Shown here: positions 47,001 through 59,759 of the stretch, piece by piece
Layout of the letters: each line of letters opens with the position of its first letter
How positions within the stretch are numbered: position 1 is the stretch's first letter
The notes under the pieces: generated by a model
Databases searched by the model: none
What the model saw: the letters and a program-made list of their open reading frames with translations, nothing else
Told to the model about the DNA's origin: nothing
NCBI RefSeq assembly: GCF_004210375.1
Contig: NC_134835.1
Coordinates: 71,702,447 to 71,766,446, forward strand
DNA length: 64,000 nt
Reading direction: 5' to 3'
Source of the DNA: Tachypleus tridentatus
Lineage: Eukaryota > Arthropoda > Merostomata > Xiphosura > Limulidae
Made by a program: the position numbers and the translations under genes

Positions 47001-47719
47001 CTGAATAAACAAACAAGAACTGGATCAGTTTCTTCTTTGTAGTTCCCTTGTCGTAAATGTACGATGCGTTTGTTATTCAAAACTTATGTCATATGATATT
47101 TAACTTCTGTTTTCTTATTTGTAACTTTATCTCATCCGTGACACTTCTCGGTTCCTCATATATACTCACCATACTTTTATAAATATTTACTCTTTAGTTT
47201 ATCACTACTGTGTGTCTGAAGGTGTATGTTACATATTACTGGGACCCTGAATTTACTTTCAGTCAAAACTTCCTGAAATGTCACAGATTTTTATCATACC
47301 AGAATTTACTCTGTATTACATCTCGTAACTTAATGACGTTTAACAAAATAAATAGTTGCACCATAGATAATGTTTGTTATCGATAGTCCAAATGTATACA
47401 ACCCTGTAAAATCTGTTATTTGATAATGTTGCTTGAGTTAATGAGATATAATATTTTTAAGCAAATAACGTATTTGTATCAGGGACCTTTGCTCCCCAAA
47501 TCGAACAATATATATGTATATGTATATTAGTAAAGGCTCATTTATTAACGTTTACAGAAAACATTTGAGATTTCCACGTAAAGCAAATGATGATACAAGT
47601 TAGATACAATTTGTACTTATCTGTAACGTTACGAACACTCTGTGGTTTTTGAAATAACTCAATATTATCGGTTATGTACATTATTTATAACGACTTGTTT
47701 AACAGGCTAAATGCTAACA
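47001..47719. other. Upstream of the IR gene, no other gene seen
   Basis: AT-rich; no conserved frame or repeat; may contain further promoter elements. Confidence 0.4.
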
Positions 47720-47731
47720 GCACGTGGAGAA

Positions 47732-48008
47732 TTTTTGTTTGTTTTTGAATTTCGCACAAAGCTACTCGAGGGCTATCTGTGCTAACCGTCCCTAATTTAG
47801 CAGTGTAAGACTAGAGGGAAGGCAGCTAGTCATCACCACCCACCGCCAACTCTCGGGCTACTCTTTTACCAACGAATAGTGGGATTAACTGTAACATTAT
47901 AACGCCCCCACGGCTGAAAGGGCGAACATGTTTGACGCGATGGGGATGCGAACCCGCGACCCTCAGATTACGAGTCGCACGCCTTAACACGCTTGGTCAT
48001 GCCGGGCC
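47732..48008 (-). repeat. SINE-1 copy with target-site duplication
   Basis: Complete, well-preserved copy flanked by GCACGTGGAGAA (47720-47731 and 48009-48020). Confidence 0.93.
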
Positions 48009-48162
48009 GCACGTGGAGAAACATAATCTCAATAATTAATAATCAAAATGTTCTTACCAAATTAATTAATATCAATTACAGTCGTTTCATAAATGTCTCC
48101 ATATTTTAAAACTCGTTCATTTAAATAAAAGTTCAATAATTATTAGCTACTATAACATAAGT

Positions 48163-48439
48163 TTGTTTGTTTGTTTTTTGAATTTCGCGCATAGCTACAC
48201 GAGGACTATCTGCGCTAGCCGTCCCTAATTTAGCAGTGTAAGACCAGAGAGAAGGCAACTAGTCGGTACAACCCACCGTCAACTCTTACGCTGTTCTTTT
48301 ACAAACGAATAGTGTAATTGATCGTCTTATTATAGCGTCCCCACTGCTAAAGAACGAGCACAATTTGTGGGATGAGGGTAAAACCCGCAGACCGTCAGAT
48401 TGCTAGTTAAGCGCCCTAACCACCTGACCATGACGGACC
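48163..48439 (-). repeat. SINE-1 copy, diverged
   Basis: Complete but substituted (GACCAGAGAGAAGGCAACTA; CACCTGACCATGACGGACC head complement). Lies only about 140 bp from the preceding copy. Confidence 0.85.
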
Positions 48440-48444
48440 CTGAA

Positions 48445-49400
48445 CATAAGAAAAATTAAAATATATTATATAAACGAATGCATATTACATCATATTCTTG
48501 TTACTGGGGTTTAACTTGCCCCAGAAACCTTTCCAATGAAACACAGAGGAAGTAATACGCGTAAATAAAGCGAAAAAATCGATGAATATATATATATATG
48601 AAGGATGGTTATCGATTACCATAATATAAATGGAGATAACTATATAGCAACATTGAGTATAACGAAATTAACTGTAAACTATCTTGAAGCGAAAAAAAAG
48701 ATAATTATATAGTGCCGTAAATGCAAAGATGATCGTGCACACATTTTAGCACAGATAGAGCATTTATAAAGTTGGTGCAAGCTCGAAGTGATTAAAAGTT
48801 AATGAGTGGAGTGTCATAAGTTATGAAGTATGTGCTTATAAAAGAAACTTTGGTTATAAATGCAGTGGTTTTAAGTAAATTAAAATATCTAGTTCATGAA
48901 ATGTATATACATATAAAGCAATCACAGATAAGTGAAGTGTTTATAACGTATAATTGGTTGCAGATGAACTTCAAAATTGTGTAATATGAGAGACAACTTT
49001 TAGTCATTATTGAGGTGCTAACCGGCAATAATTTTAACCCAAATATTCACAAAAATAGAGAAACAAAATAGGTAATTGCCTTATGTGTGTCAATTTATTT
49101 ATACGCTGTTTCGAGTCGTTCGTTTTCCATAAGTATAAACACTCTGATAAGGCACAAACCGTCATGATACCACACAAGGCCTAGCTGTTGTTCGAACTGT
49201 AAAATTCTCAAATAATCTCTAACTCATGATAAGTCGTCGCAGTATTCATCGATCGTTTAATAAAACTCAGTTTTAATTCTTTCTATCTTTAAAAACACTG
49301 AATTATTATATAATCATTAAACTTCCACTAACCCTTGATCATCGCAACTTTGTAAAGTTGGCGTGATTCTTTCATTAGAAACATTTCTTAAATGTTTATT
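48445..49400. other. Non-coding stretch, no feature seen
   Basis: AT-rich with short AT runs; nothing recognised. Confidence 0.5.
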
Positions 49401-49406
49401 GTAGGT

Positions 49407-49520
49407 TGGCTCAATCAGCTGAGCAGCTACCCCCTGAAACCCACGTTAAACCCGGTCGGAGAGCTCAATTCCCCTCGACTATTTTTGTCGTAGATATAGA
49501 AAAATTGCACAGATAGGAAG
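49407..49520 (+). repeat. Possible fourth tRNA-like SINE fragment
   Basis: GGCTCAATCAGCTGAGCAGC resembles a tRNA D-arm (A box) and GAGCTCAATTCCCCTC a B box, about 45 bp apart, followed by GCACAGATAGGA, similar to the 3' motif of SINE-1 and SINE-2. Only one copy is in the window. Confidence 0.4.
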
Positions 49521-49999
49521 AAAAAACAAAAAGCTCAGATGTTCTATGTCTCACACCACGAGGTGTCAATTTTGTGTTAAACCACGAGGTGTTATTTTAA
49601 TAAGTGGCATAAGATTTTTTAAGCGTTATTTCTACAATTTTACGCAGAAAACGAATAAATCAGAGGAATTAATATTAGAAATGTTTTATTTATCCAGAAT
49701 ATTTGTAATCATTATATTTACATTGTACAATATACTTTATAACACGTTAGGGAAAAATATATAGAGTTCTGTGAGCTCCTGGCTGAGTCCTTACGAAAGT
49801 AAAATATATTCAATAAATCAAATTATTCTTTCCTGTGAAACTGATGAACGTAATAGATATCTCCATATTTCACTATAAAAAGACCTTTAAGTGCTTTGGG
49901 TACCTACGTGGTTAGATGGATTAAGTCGTGAAGTTGATCACAAAACAAGTTGTTATCGGTCATAATAATTTACGAACATAAAAGAGCACTTCTGAAATT

Positions 50000-50025
<26 letters not shown>
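50000..50025. repeat. AT microsatellite
   Basis: Twelve to thirteen AT units. Confidence 0.9.
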
Positions 50026-50029
<4 letters not shown>

Positions 50030-50032
<3 letters not shown>

Positions 50033-52565
50033 ATACACATACGATATTAATTTCAGGCGTTATCTACAGTAATAAAATTTTTAACGCAGTTTTAACCCTT
50101 TGCATCTAATGAAACTCCAACTGTACGACACATCCGAATGGCGTTTATTAACTCTTTATTGAAAATTCGTTATTTCTCTAGTTTTAACGTTGTGGTTATT
50201 TATGACCAAGGTTTCAGTTAATACTGAGCATATATTTTATCACGCAATTAAATATTTTGTTTCGAAATCTGCTCGCTTAATTTCTTGCCGCTTCGGTAAT
50301 TTTCTAAAGAATCGATAAGAAAGAACACGTGCGAACTGACAACAGTTACAGAAAGAAAGTTACTAAGGCAGGGATGTATTTTTATATTTTTGTGATGAAC
50401 TAGTAAATTATTACATCAGGTGAATCATGAAATAACCAGGAAAGCATTGCTGTGAGATCATTAAACATGTGTATCTTAGGCATTGGCATACATGAAAATA
50501 TCACGTTTAGGAAAGAAAGACAAGTACCATTATACAAAAGTGAATTAAGGAGTCGTCGTGCAAGCTCATATCTCGCGTGCAGACTTACCAATTAATGCAA
50601 TAATTCAAATTCTTAACACGTAAGGAAATCTCTGACAAACTGACTTCTAGACTCAGATATACGCTTATAAACGGGCCACGAGTATTGTATGTACTATATG
50701 GTAACTGTAGAAAGTTGAATTATCTTTTCTAATAATCGATTATAAGTTGCATAACATTTTCAGACGGGTATATACCATAAACAAATAAAATGTTATCTTG
50801 AATAAAAACAATCTTTTTGAAGGTCAACTTATGTCTTTTTCTATGTAATCTGCACTTCAACGAAAAACTGTTTTTGACAAAAAGGATTGATGTCATTAAG
50901 AACATACAATAAACAAGAGCATCATAGAACAATAAACTGTTGCTGTTTCAACAGCTGCAGATAAACTTTAACGTGTTGTCTGTCATAAATAATAAAGAAA
51001 AAATGCTGTACATAATACGTTGACGACAATGATCTCACAAGTTGTGTTTTAACGCAGAAAGAATGGAAGAAAATGACATAGCCTGACTTGGAATGATCTT
51101 CTGAAGAGTATGGAATTGATACTTGCCGAGAATGTTGCGAAACCTATGTAGACAAGAGGTTAATGGAGGACACGCGTCATTTTTAACAAGAGTGTAATGC
51201 TTCATCCATGAAAGGCTTAGCAACATTGATAGCTTAACAGATATATTCTCATTTCTAAGAACTTAACGAATGAAATAAAAAAAATGTTGACATCAACCAA
51301 ACTATAGTTGTAATATTCAATGTCAACAAAGCCTTTCATTAAGTACCATTGTTCATCATGCCAACTGGAATATAAGACAAAGTAATAATTCACGATATTT
51401 GATGAACAATAAGTGTTGTGGTGTGAGCTAAGATAAGTTGGTGAAGGGTAAACTTTACTAATTTTATATGTGTCACTTACAAATCATAATTAGAGTAAAG
51501 ATTAATAACACAGTGTTATTCACCTGTTTTAGTATCCATTGTTTATTATCATTGAAGATTATATAAGGTGTGTTTCAACATTGTACAATGTGTTTCAGCC
51601 ATAACATAGAAGGAAGAAAAACTGCTTTCACAGAAACTGATGTCAGTTTAGCCAATCAAATTAGACACAATAGACAGCTGATCACGAGAGAAGTTATGTA
51701 ATCTCACAACGCGCCACATAGAAGTTCTGCTTCATTGATGATAGGTAGACGAACATCGATTTATAAGCACAAGGAAGCATTGTTTGTCTGCCTATTATTA
51801 TACTAACACAATGTGTTTTCTTACTAAAGTATTTCTGCTTCATTGCCGACTTTACTCACTGTCGGATGACTGACAACCTTTATTGGTCCACTGTTGGAGG
51901 TTTACTGGTTGAATCAGAAGTTTAAATCTAGGATCATCTCCCAGATTGATGTTCTGTTTCAGAAGAACCATGAAAACAACAAGTTACATCAACACCTCCA
52001 CATCCTCTCTGACCTTCTTCACAACTTCCCGCTAACTACACGACTGTAATAAATAAATCCACGCAAAGAAAAAACAAAATTTAACAAAAAATCACGCGTG
52101 GGATTAAAAGGGAATAATTGTTTCTGACCGCCCCCTGTTGAGAAGAGTAGGCAAACTATCACGTTGTTGTCTCTTCTTTCAAATAAATTTCCTGCTGCCA
52201 CGTCAAGATTGTTTGTTTGTTGTTGTTGCTTTTTAATGTCTAATTATCGCATCAATGTTAAGCTCCCTTGGGTTTTCTGAATAATACTCATGTAAATTAA
52301 TTGTGTACTAGGTATCCTACGCACGCTAAGTTCAAATACAAAGGCAACGTATACTGGTGTTTTGTCGTATGGCAATCATGAAAAGACATCGTCAGACAGA
52401 AGCTCCTATCATTCCCATATGAGAAGATACATACACATATATATTTATACATATACTATATTGTTGATAATCATTCCTTTACCGTTTTTATTTTCCTGTG
52501 ACCATTTCGGAAGTGATTATCACAGAAAATACAGTCTAATTCATGAATAAATGTGCTTATTTTAA
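50030..52565. other. 2.5 kb without recognised genes
   Basis: Two minus-strand open frames (50400-50591 and 51035-51226) are less AT-driven than their surroundings but show no motif, and I found no matching splice partners. No SINE lies in this interval, unusual for the window. Confidence 0.4.
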
Positions 52566-52566
52566 T

Positions 52567-52672
52567 TATTTGTTTGTTTGTAATTAAGCTGCACAATGAG
52601 CTATCAGTGCTTTGCTTATCATGGGTACAGAAACCCAGTTTAAAGCGTAGACATACCGTTGTGTTAATGGTC
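52567..52672 (-). repeat. SINE-2 copy
   Basis: GTTTGTTTGTAATTAAGCTG, ATGAGCTATCAGTGCTTTGC, GGGTACAGAAACCCAGTTTA, GTAGACATACCGTTGTG. Confidence 0.75.
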
Positions 52673-52689
52673 ACAACTCGATAGAAATA

Positions 52690-52966
52690 GACTCGGTATT
52701 GGCCAGTGGTTAAGGCACTCGACTCGTAATCTGAGTGTCACGAGCTCGAATCTCCGTAACACCAAACATGCTCGCCCTTTCTGCCGTGGAGGCGTTATAA
52801 TGTACGGTCAATCCCACAATTCATTGGTAAAAGAGTAGCCCAAATGTTGGCGGTGGATGGTGATGACTAGCTGCCTTCCCTCTAGTCTTACATTGCTAAA
52901 TTAGGAACGACTAGCACAGATAGCCTGGTGTTGCTTGCGCGAAATTAAAAACAAAAACAAAAACAC
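52690..52966 (+). repeat. SINE-1 copy
   Basis: Head CTCGGTATTGGCCAGTGGTT through to TTGCTTGCGCGAAATTAAAA; complete, moderately diverged. Confidence 0.88.
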
Positions 52967-52969
52967 TGA

Positions 52970-53958
52970 AAGAAATACAACTTTTCGTAAATTATTTACT
53001 GTATCTGTATCTGTATTTGTATACAGATTTCCACCCAACTTAAACTTGAAGAAGCTTTTTCACACATCAGTAATTGTACTAAGTAATATATGGTAAATTC
53101 TCTTTTCTCTCAATTAGTTCTCTGTGTTTCTCTAACCATACTTCTCAGTCTATTGTTTATAAACTTTAATCTGGGTATCTGGATATGTTTTTTCATCTTG
53201 TCCTAAATGTACATATTACTATGCTATAAATTACATTTTAGGGCAACTACGTCAGTTGTTTTTTATATGTGAATAACTGCACTTGTTGTCGTTGAAAGAA
53301 CTAAGCTGTTGCTAGTTTCATCCTTCCATAACTAAAATATAGAATATATTTTATTATTCAGGTGTACATCATGAAAATTTATAGTAAATTAGAAGTACGA
53401 AGGTCCTAAAATTGCACTAATCCTTTACCTTATTAAAATAATTATTCCAATTGAAGCTTGTACCTGCTAAGCTTTGTTCTTGTGCTAACTGCCTGAGGTT
53501 AAGGTTTGTCCGTTTCAAAGGGTTACAGAGGAATGAAATGAGGTTATCATCCTTGAACATGTTTATCTGGAATAATCATTGACTTACATAAAATAAAGAT
53601 TATGGAATACTATAGTAGCACACTGTTCTGACTTTACAGTGTGGTACTTCATTTTTGGTGCGTTGGTGCTTGTCCTTCTATGGATGTGAATTACTCTTGC
53701 TCTTGTCTAGAAGTCTAGCAGTTATGACAAATACAGAAGCCAGCCATTAATTAACAAACCATTTACAAACTTGTGACTGAAAGCTTCCGTTTATTTGCTC
53801 ACTTGCTGTTATTATTTACTCTAATATTCTACGTAAAGCTTTTACAGTTTTGTAGATAATCAAGACATATGGTAGTGCGTCGTGCGGCTAAAAACCTGCA
53901 GGACATATTATGTGTTATTAACAGAAGTGATATTTCAATGAATTTTCCATCTTCTGTT
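52970..53958. other. Non-coding stretch, no feature seen
   Basis: Nothing recognised apart from a short CTGTATCTGTATTTGTAT microsatellite near 52997. Confidence 0.45.
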
Positions 53959-53969
53959 TCTCAAGCAGT

Positions 53970-54164
53970 CGCCCTCCCAGTCGTGGGGCGTTACAATGTT
54001 ACGGTCAATCCCACTATTCGTTGGTAAAAGAGTAGCCCAAGAGTTGGGGGTGGGTGGTGATGACTAGCTGCCTTCCCTCTAGTCTTACACTGCTAAATTA
54101 GGGACGGCTAGCACAGATAGCCCTTGAGTAGCTTTGTGCGAAATTAAAAAAACAACAAAAAATA
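53970..54164 (+). repeat. SINE-1 copy, 5' truncated, with target-site duplication
   Basis: Starts at CGCCCTCCCAGTCGTGGGGC, lacking the whole tRNA-like head, yet is flanked by the 10-bp duplication CTCAAGCAGT (53960-53969 and 54165-54174). The truncation therefore happened during reverse transcription. Confidence 0.92.
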
Positions 54165-54378
54165 CTCAAGCAGTGATAACCCAAACAACCACATACTTTC
54201 AGTAGATGTGTTTTATTAGACCTTTACTTCGCAGACCAAATTCCAAGGCGATCCATTAAGAAATGTGCAAAATAAAATCCCCAGTTTTGATTAAATTTAT
54301 TTTACTTTTCTTTATCCATATTATGATTTATTACCTCGTAATTATTTAGATATAATAGCTCTCATTCTATGTTAAGCT

Positions 54379-54475
54379 TTTTGTTTGTTTGGTATTGAGC
54401 ACAAAACTACACACAGAGCTATTATACAAATTCAAATTTTAACGTGAAAAGCTATCAAATTTACTGATGTGCTCA
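54379..54475 (-). repeat. SINE-2 fragment
   Basis: GTTTGTTTGGTATTGAGCAC and AACTACACACAGAGCTATTA match the 3' part; the rest is degraded. Confidence 0.5.
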
Positions 54476-54630
54476 TGGGGGTACTTGTTTCGTAGATGTC
54501 CTGTTTTCTCTTGTTTACATTGTATTTTCTTTAGTTTAATGCTGACTGCGGGAAACGTTAATGCTCATATTGAGATTAACTTTAACAATAAAATGTAGTT
54601 GATATGCAAATGATATACATATGTATTTTA

Positions 54631-54785
54631 GAACGGCTGGTATGGGTATTAAACACTTTTATTAATAAAGCAGAGAACAACGTTTTGACCTACCTAGGTC
54701 ATCGTCTCTGTTTTATTGATAAAAGTGTTAAAACTCATGCAAGTCGTTTTGAGATACATTTTTATTCCAAGTGGGTTTCTCGTCA
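54631..54785. repeat. Palindromic repeat (24-bp arms) of a second foldback type
   Basis: Arms 54652-54675 (AACACTTTTATTAATAAAGC AGAG) and 54706-54729 pair with two mismatches; the spacer contains GACCTACCTAGGTC, itself a perfect palindrome. The leading GGCTGGTATGGGTATTAAA recurs at about 63178, so the unit is dispersed. Confidence 0.8.
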
Positions 54786-55034
54786 TCAAGGATATAGAAA
54801 TCAATAATTAATTAAAGGTGAATTAAGTATACATGTGATTAATTAATTAAGGGACGATTAATATGAGAATTAATATAACCGGCAATGTGAAAAACTAATA
54901 TCTAATTAACATTTTTTAATTCGCATACGTATTATAACATTCAAGCCCCTGACTTCAGTGGATGTTTTCCAAGAAGTGAGGCTGATTTATTTTGCTAAAT
55001 ATGAGCTATCATGCCGTTGTATACGTTCTGTTCA

Positions 55035-55279
55035 CCTCCCCCCATTCGCACAGCGTAATGTTTGCGGACTTACAACGCTAACATCAGAGTTTTGATACCT
55101 ATGGTTGGCAGAGCACAGATAGCACATAATGTAGCTTTGTGCTTTATTACAAACGAACAAACACACAGCGTAATGTTTGCGGACTTACAACGCTAACATC
55201 AGAGTTTTGATACCTATGGTTGGCAGAGCACAGATAGCACATAATGTAGCTTTGTGCTTTATTACAAACGAACAAACAC
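55035..55279 (+). repeat. Dimeric SINE-2 with target-site duplication
   Basis: Two virtually identical units (period 115 bp) in head-to-tail order, each CACAGCGTAATGTTTGCGGA ... TTTTGATACCTATGGTTGGC ... GTAGCTTTGTGCTTTATTAC. One duplication, ACGTTCTGTTCA (55023-55034 and 55280-55291), encloses both, so they behave as one insertion or one unit was duplicated afterwards. Confidence 0.93.
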
Positions 55280-55291
55280 ACGTTCTGTTCA

Positions 55292-57765
55292 TATGTAGTT
55301 CCATCTATGGGTATCAATTGAAGATATCTTATCTTTATTAATATGTCATTTATTAATATTTAATTTATTAATAAATTGCAAATATATTATTTGAAAAATA
55401 TATGTATATAATATGTCATCGTTCTGAATAAAAAAAACATGAGAAAATATTTTATTTTGCGTTTATTTGTTTTAATTTGGACTACAATCGATCATAGATC
55501 TACAAAAAGAATTTTCACCTGAAGATGTTATTCAACAAAGTATTGAAAAATCATATCACTAATATTCCTATCAGAGATAACCTTCTTTAACACTTTGCAT
55601 TTTCACATAGCCTACAACAGTAGTAGGCATAATATATACATATAGTTCACATACAGACAAATAAGGTCATTGAAGTACTTTTTTATTATAAGTCCATGTT
55701 CCACAGTTCTGTTTGATAAATCTACTGACGTTGAGGTTATGTTAAGGCAGACCTAATGGATCAAAATTTTCTCGTCACAAACCATGTGACGTTCTAATTT
55801 ATGATCTCTGATTATGATGGATAATGTACAGCGTTATCTGCCTGATCAGGTTGTTGATCGCTAGCAAAAACATCTGCAATATTTTTTCTCGCTCACAATT
55901 CTTGTGAGAGTATTGAATAAATCTTTGTAGTGTTCATAACTTATTACGTATCTGTTATGATGTTCCTACACTGATGAATTCCTAAAACAGACTGGAATTT
56001 AGTATAACAAAGATCCTTCTTTTATTTCTGGAATTCAGTACAGGCGAGAACCTTTACGGTATTGAGTAATACTTCACCAAAACGTGTTTCTATTTGTAAA
56101 TTCCCTGTTTTACCAAGTTAAATTTTAAATCTCCGGCAGCTTTACCAATAACATGCTTGTCAAATCTCTAAATAATGAAAGTATTGATGCTATAATGAGG
56201 GTAAAACCATCTTTTCGAAATTAATCAGTTTCTTTTCTGTTTAACAAATGTGGGAAGGTTACACTTTTAAAAATTAAAGTACATTCACAACTACAAGTTA
56301 TAAAATTATTGTTAGCTCTCGCAATTATACCGTTATATATAGCCGTAGTTAATCCTTGGAGCAAACTTTGGTGTTGCTTAACTCCAGGTATTATAATGAA
56401 TAAAGGACATGCGTGAACAACACGTAAATATATTTATTTACACATATATTTATAAAATTATTACAACATAGTTAGATAAATTGTTTAAAGGCTACAAAAA
56501 TATATTATTTGATGTGACACTGCAATCTCTGATCACCGAAGTAAGATAAGTAGAAAACTGCAAATTGCTTGTATAAAGATGTCATACTTGACATGCCTTG
56601 TTCAAACAATGATTTAAACTTGCTTGGCATTAGCTTTTTCAAAGATGTGTAAAGATTAAGTATTAAAAGGAAAAATTCAATTACAATAGATGTAAATTCA
56701 TATTTAACTTTATTATTTGTCACACAATTATATTGTTTTCAACCAATACTAACCTTTGCATAAATAAAAATCAAAAGCATATTTTCCATGAGGCAAAGCC
56801 AAAAACACTTTGCTTTGGGGAAAATAATATTAATATTATTAAATATTATGTAATATTTAATTTAATTTAATATTAATTGAAAATTAATGATTGTGACAAT
56901 AATATTCTTACAATATGTTTAAGAAATTAAATCGTGAATAACAGATATTTTTATAAATTAAAATATAATGTCTTCGTACTATACCAACAGATGGAAGCAC
57001 ATATGTAGCGAACGTATATAACAGTGCCACATCTTATATTTAGCAAGAAAGCAGCCCAATTTCTAAGAAAATATTCCATGACGTCATGGTCTTGGATATT
57101 ATAATATTCATGTTAAAAAACGTTAATTAACAAAGGTTAGTTAGATATTATTTACTTTCATTTTATAAATTTTATCAATTTGCATATTAATAACTCATTA
57201 ATTAATCACTCGTGATTGATACCTGAATCATTTGAGTACACCTAATTGAATACTAGGTATTAATTTGCATCTAACTGACATTTAATTAATTACTTAATTG
57301 CATATGTATAACATATAACGTCACATTTCCGTCCCCATAGTGTCATCTTAAGTACTCACGATTCTATAATATGCAAAACATGGACTAAATGATTATACCA
57401 GAGACCCCAAAGTTCAGACATAACTATAAATAATTTCAAAATAATGACAAGAGAGACAGAGAAATCAATAGTAGATTTGATTTTCTTAGAAATTTAGTTC
57501 CCATAACTAAAAACACAGAGCGTATTCAGCAGAATATGGCAGCTCGAGCCTTGAATCTCACGACCCGCAGCCTAATTAAAGGCCACGCCCGGTCTAGTGC
57601 TTCAAACAAATATATTGAAATCTTCAAGTTGTGAGATAACGTAATTATAAAGTCGCTGTATGTGTTTTGTAATAAAAGCTTATTTAAATAGTTTCCATTG
57701 TTTGTAAAATCTGCACTAAAGATATTACTTGCTTAACGTAACTAAATATTGAGGATAATAATAAA
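55292..57765. other. 2.5 kb AT-rich stretch, no feature seen
   Basis: No SINE or transposon recognised. The open frame 56505-56723 (minus) has no motif. Near 56830-56880 lies an almost pure A/T stretch rich in TTAATATT. Confidence 0.45.
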
Positions 57766-57778
57766 TAAGTAGGAGGAT

Positions 57779-58053
57779 CGGTTTGTTTGTTTTAAATTTC
57801 GCGCAAAGTTACGAGAGGGCTATCTGCGCTAACCGTCCTTAATTAAGCAGTGTAAGACTAGAGAGAAGGCAGCTCGTCATCACCACCCACTTCCAACTCT
57901 TGGGTTACTCTTTTACCAAAGAATAGTGGAATTGACTGTCACATTACAACGACCTCACGGCTGAAAGGGTGAACATTTTTGTGTAATGGATATTCGAACA
58001 TGCGACCCTCAGAGTATGAGTCTAGCGCCTTAACCATCTGGCCATGCCGGGCC
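57779..58053 (-). repeat. SINE-1 copy with target-site duplication
   Basis: Complete copy flanked by the 13-bp duplication TAAGTAGGAGGAT (57766-57778 and 58054-58066). Confidence 0.93.
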
Positions 58054-58263
58054 TAAGTAGGAGGATTAAATGATATATACATAAATATTTAACAATGTCA
58101 CACTATGATACTTAATTACTTAAGGCACCCTTTTTACTTCTGTACTTCTTAATTTTATAACTGTTTATCTAGTTCTCTTTGCTGTCTGGTCTACTGCTTC
58201 TGTAGTTTCGAAAATTTTAAAACGCATTCATTGAAAATTCACTTAATTTCTAAATGAAATAAG

Positions 58264-58545
58264 GATCGGCATAGCCATGTGGTTAGGGCGCTCAACTGGT
58301 AACCCGAGTGTCGCGGGATCGAATCCTAGTCATACCAAATATATTCACCCTTTCAGTCGTAGGGGCGTTATAATGTAATGGTCAATTCCATTATTCGTTT
58401 ATCGTTGGTAAAAAGGGTAACTAAATAGTTGGGGGAGGGTAGTAATGACTTGCTACCTTCCCTTTAGTCTTACTCTTCTAAATTAGAAACGACTAGTGGA
58501 AATAGCCTTTGTGTAACTTTGAGCGCAGTTCTAAACAAATTAAAC
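58264..58545 (+). repeat. SINE-1 copy, diverged
   Basis: CGGCATAGCCATGTGGTTAG head; the B box region is GGGATCGAATCCTAG; 3' end TTTGTGTAACTTTGAGCGCA. Confidence 0.82.
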
Positions 58546-59280
58546 GAAATATTTTATTTTATGCCAGAGAGTAAAATTTCCAATTACTGCCATCTCCGAA
58601 GTACAAACCGAAATAATTTGGCGAGCATTCGTTCCTTAAAAATTTAACGGGAATGTTAATTAACAGAAATTTGTGCTGATCTTCTGCTTAAAGTTTCATA
58701 TTTCCTGGTGGTGCGGTTCAGAAGTTTTAAGCAAAGTGTTTACACGTGTCTTTGTGGGGAGGGGGCTATCTTTACATGCTCTCCCACCTCCATTTCAAAC
58801 GAACTTCTGACTCCATATCAGAATTTGACGTAGTTACTCTTTAAGAAATATCGTGCTATTATACAGTGGTCTAAAATAATATTTAAATAATGACGTCTTG
58901 TTGAACTATATGAATCCGCTGCGTCATTAGAGTATGAAATTCGAAATCTAATAAAGAATGTAATACAAGCACTTGTTTACTTCTGTAGCATGCAACAAAT
59001 ACTCGAATCAGTACAGATAAACTAAGTTAAGTACCTTACCTCACACAAGAAAACAATATCTTACTGGAACCAAGAAATATATATTTGATAGTTCTATTAT
59101 TGTTTACTGGAACCAACAAACACACGTTTGATTATACTATTATTGTTTCCTTTTTTTTGTAAACTGTGCAAACACATTGTGCTCAATAGATTGTTATTTT
59201 CAAAAAGTGTTGTGGAGTTTTCAGTAAGTTGGCCTTGTAGACAACTATCAAACACTTAAATGTATATAATAAGTGTTTAA
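58546..59280. other. Non-coding stretch, no feature seen
   Basis: Nothing recognised. Confidence 0.45.
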
Positions 59281-59283
59281 TGT

Positions 59284-59740
59284 TTGTTAAGTGTTAACAG
59301 GAATAATATCTTTAAATCTACAAAACAAAACATTTATGCTCAATCTGTGCAGTTACGGATGTATCACATCTCTACACCTCCAATTTGTAAACATTGTGCT
59401 GTGAGAAAACTTCCAACAAGATTATTAAGGAAATCAGCAAGTCATTCCAACCTGGTTTCGTGTAGGAATTCCGCGAAGTTAAAGATTAGCTTTCAGCTAT
59501 ATCGTTTTCACAATTCCCAAAGTAGCAGCAGAGGATAGCAGAAAATTAAGAAACAAATGAACAAGGTTACGCAATACAGTTTCAAGTAGACGTATCAAGA
59601 AGAGAGGGAAGCTTGAGCTATTATTAGGTTGTATCACTCAAATGGAAAAAAGTAGGATTTCTGAATTTCCGACAGGAAATAATAGAGAACCAATTGGGAG
59701 TCCTAGCAACATTTCACCAAGTATTTCTGAGTTGAAATAA
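59284..59740 (+). pseudogene. Decayed coding-like stretch of unknown identity
   Basis: One frame is open from about 59284 to 59538 (ISTPPICKHCAVRKLPTRLL, then RKSASHSNLVSCRNSAKLKI). The adjacent frame continues from about 59530 to a TAA at 59738, with one TGA in between (SSRRIKKRGKLELLLGCITQ, MEKSRISEFPTGNN, REPIGSPSNISPSISELK). Basic and serine-rich composition, and a terminal stop directly after a serine/proline tail, look like the cytoplasmic C-terminus of a receptor or channel, or a transposon protein. I do not recognise the family. A frameshift and an internal stop argue for a dead gene, or for two unrelated chance frames. Confidence 0.35.
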
Positions 59741-59759
59741 TAACTTCCCAGTTTTTTTG

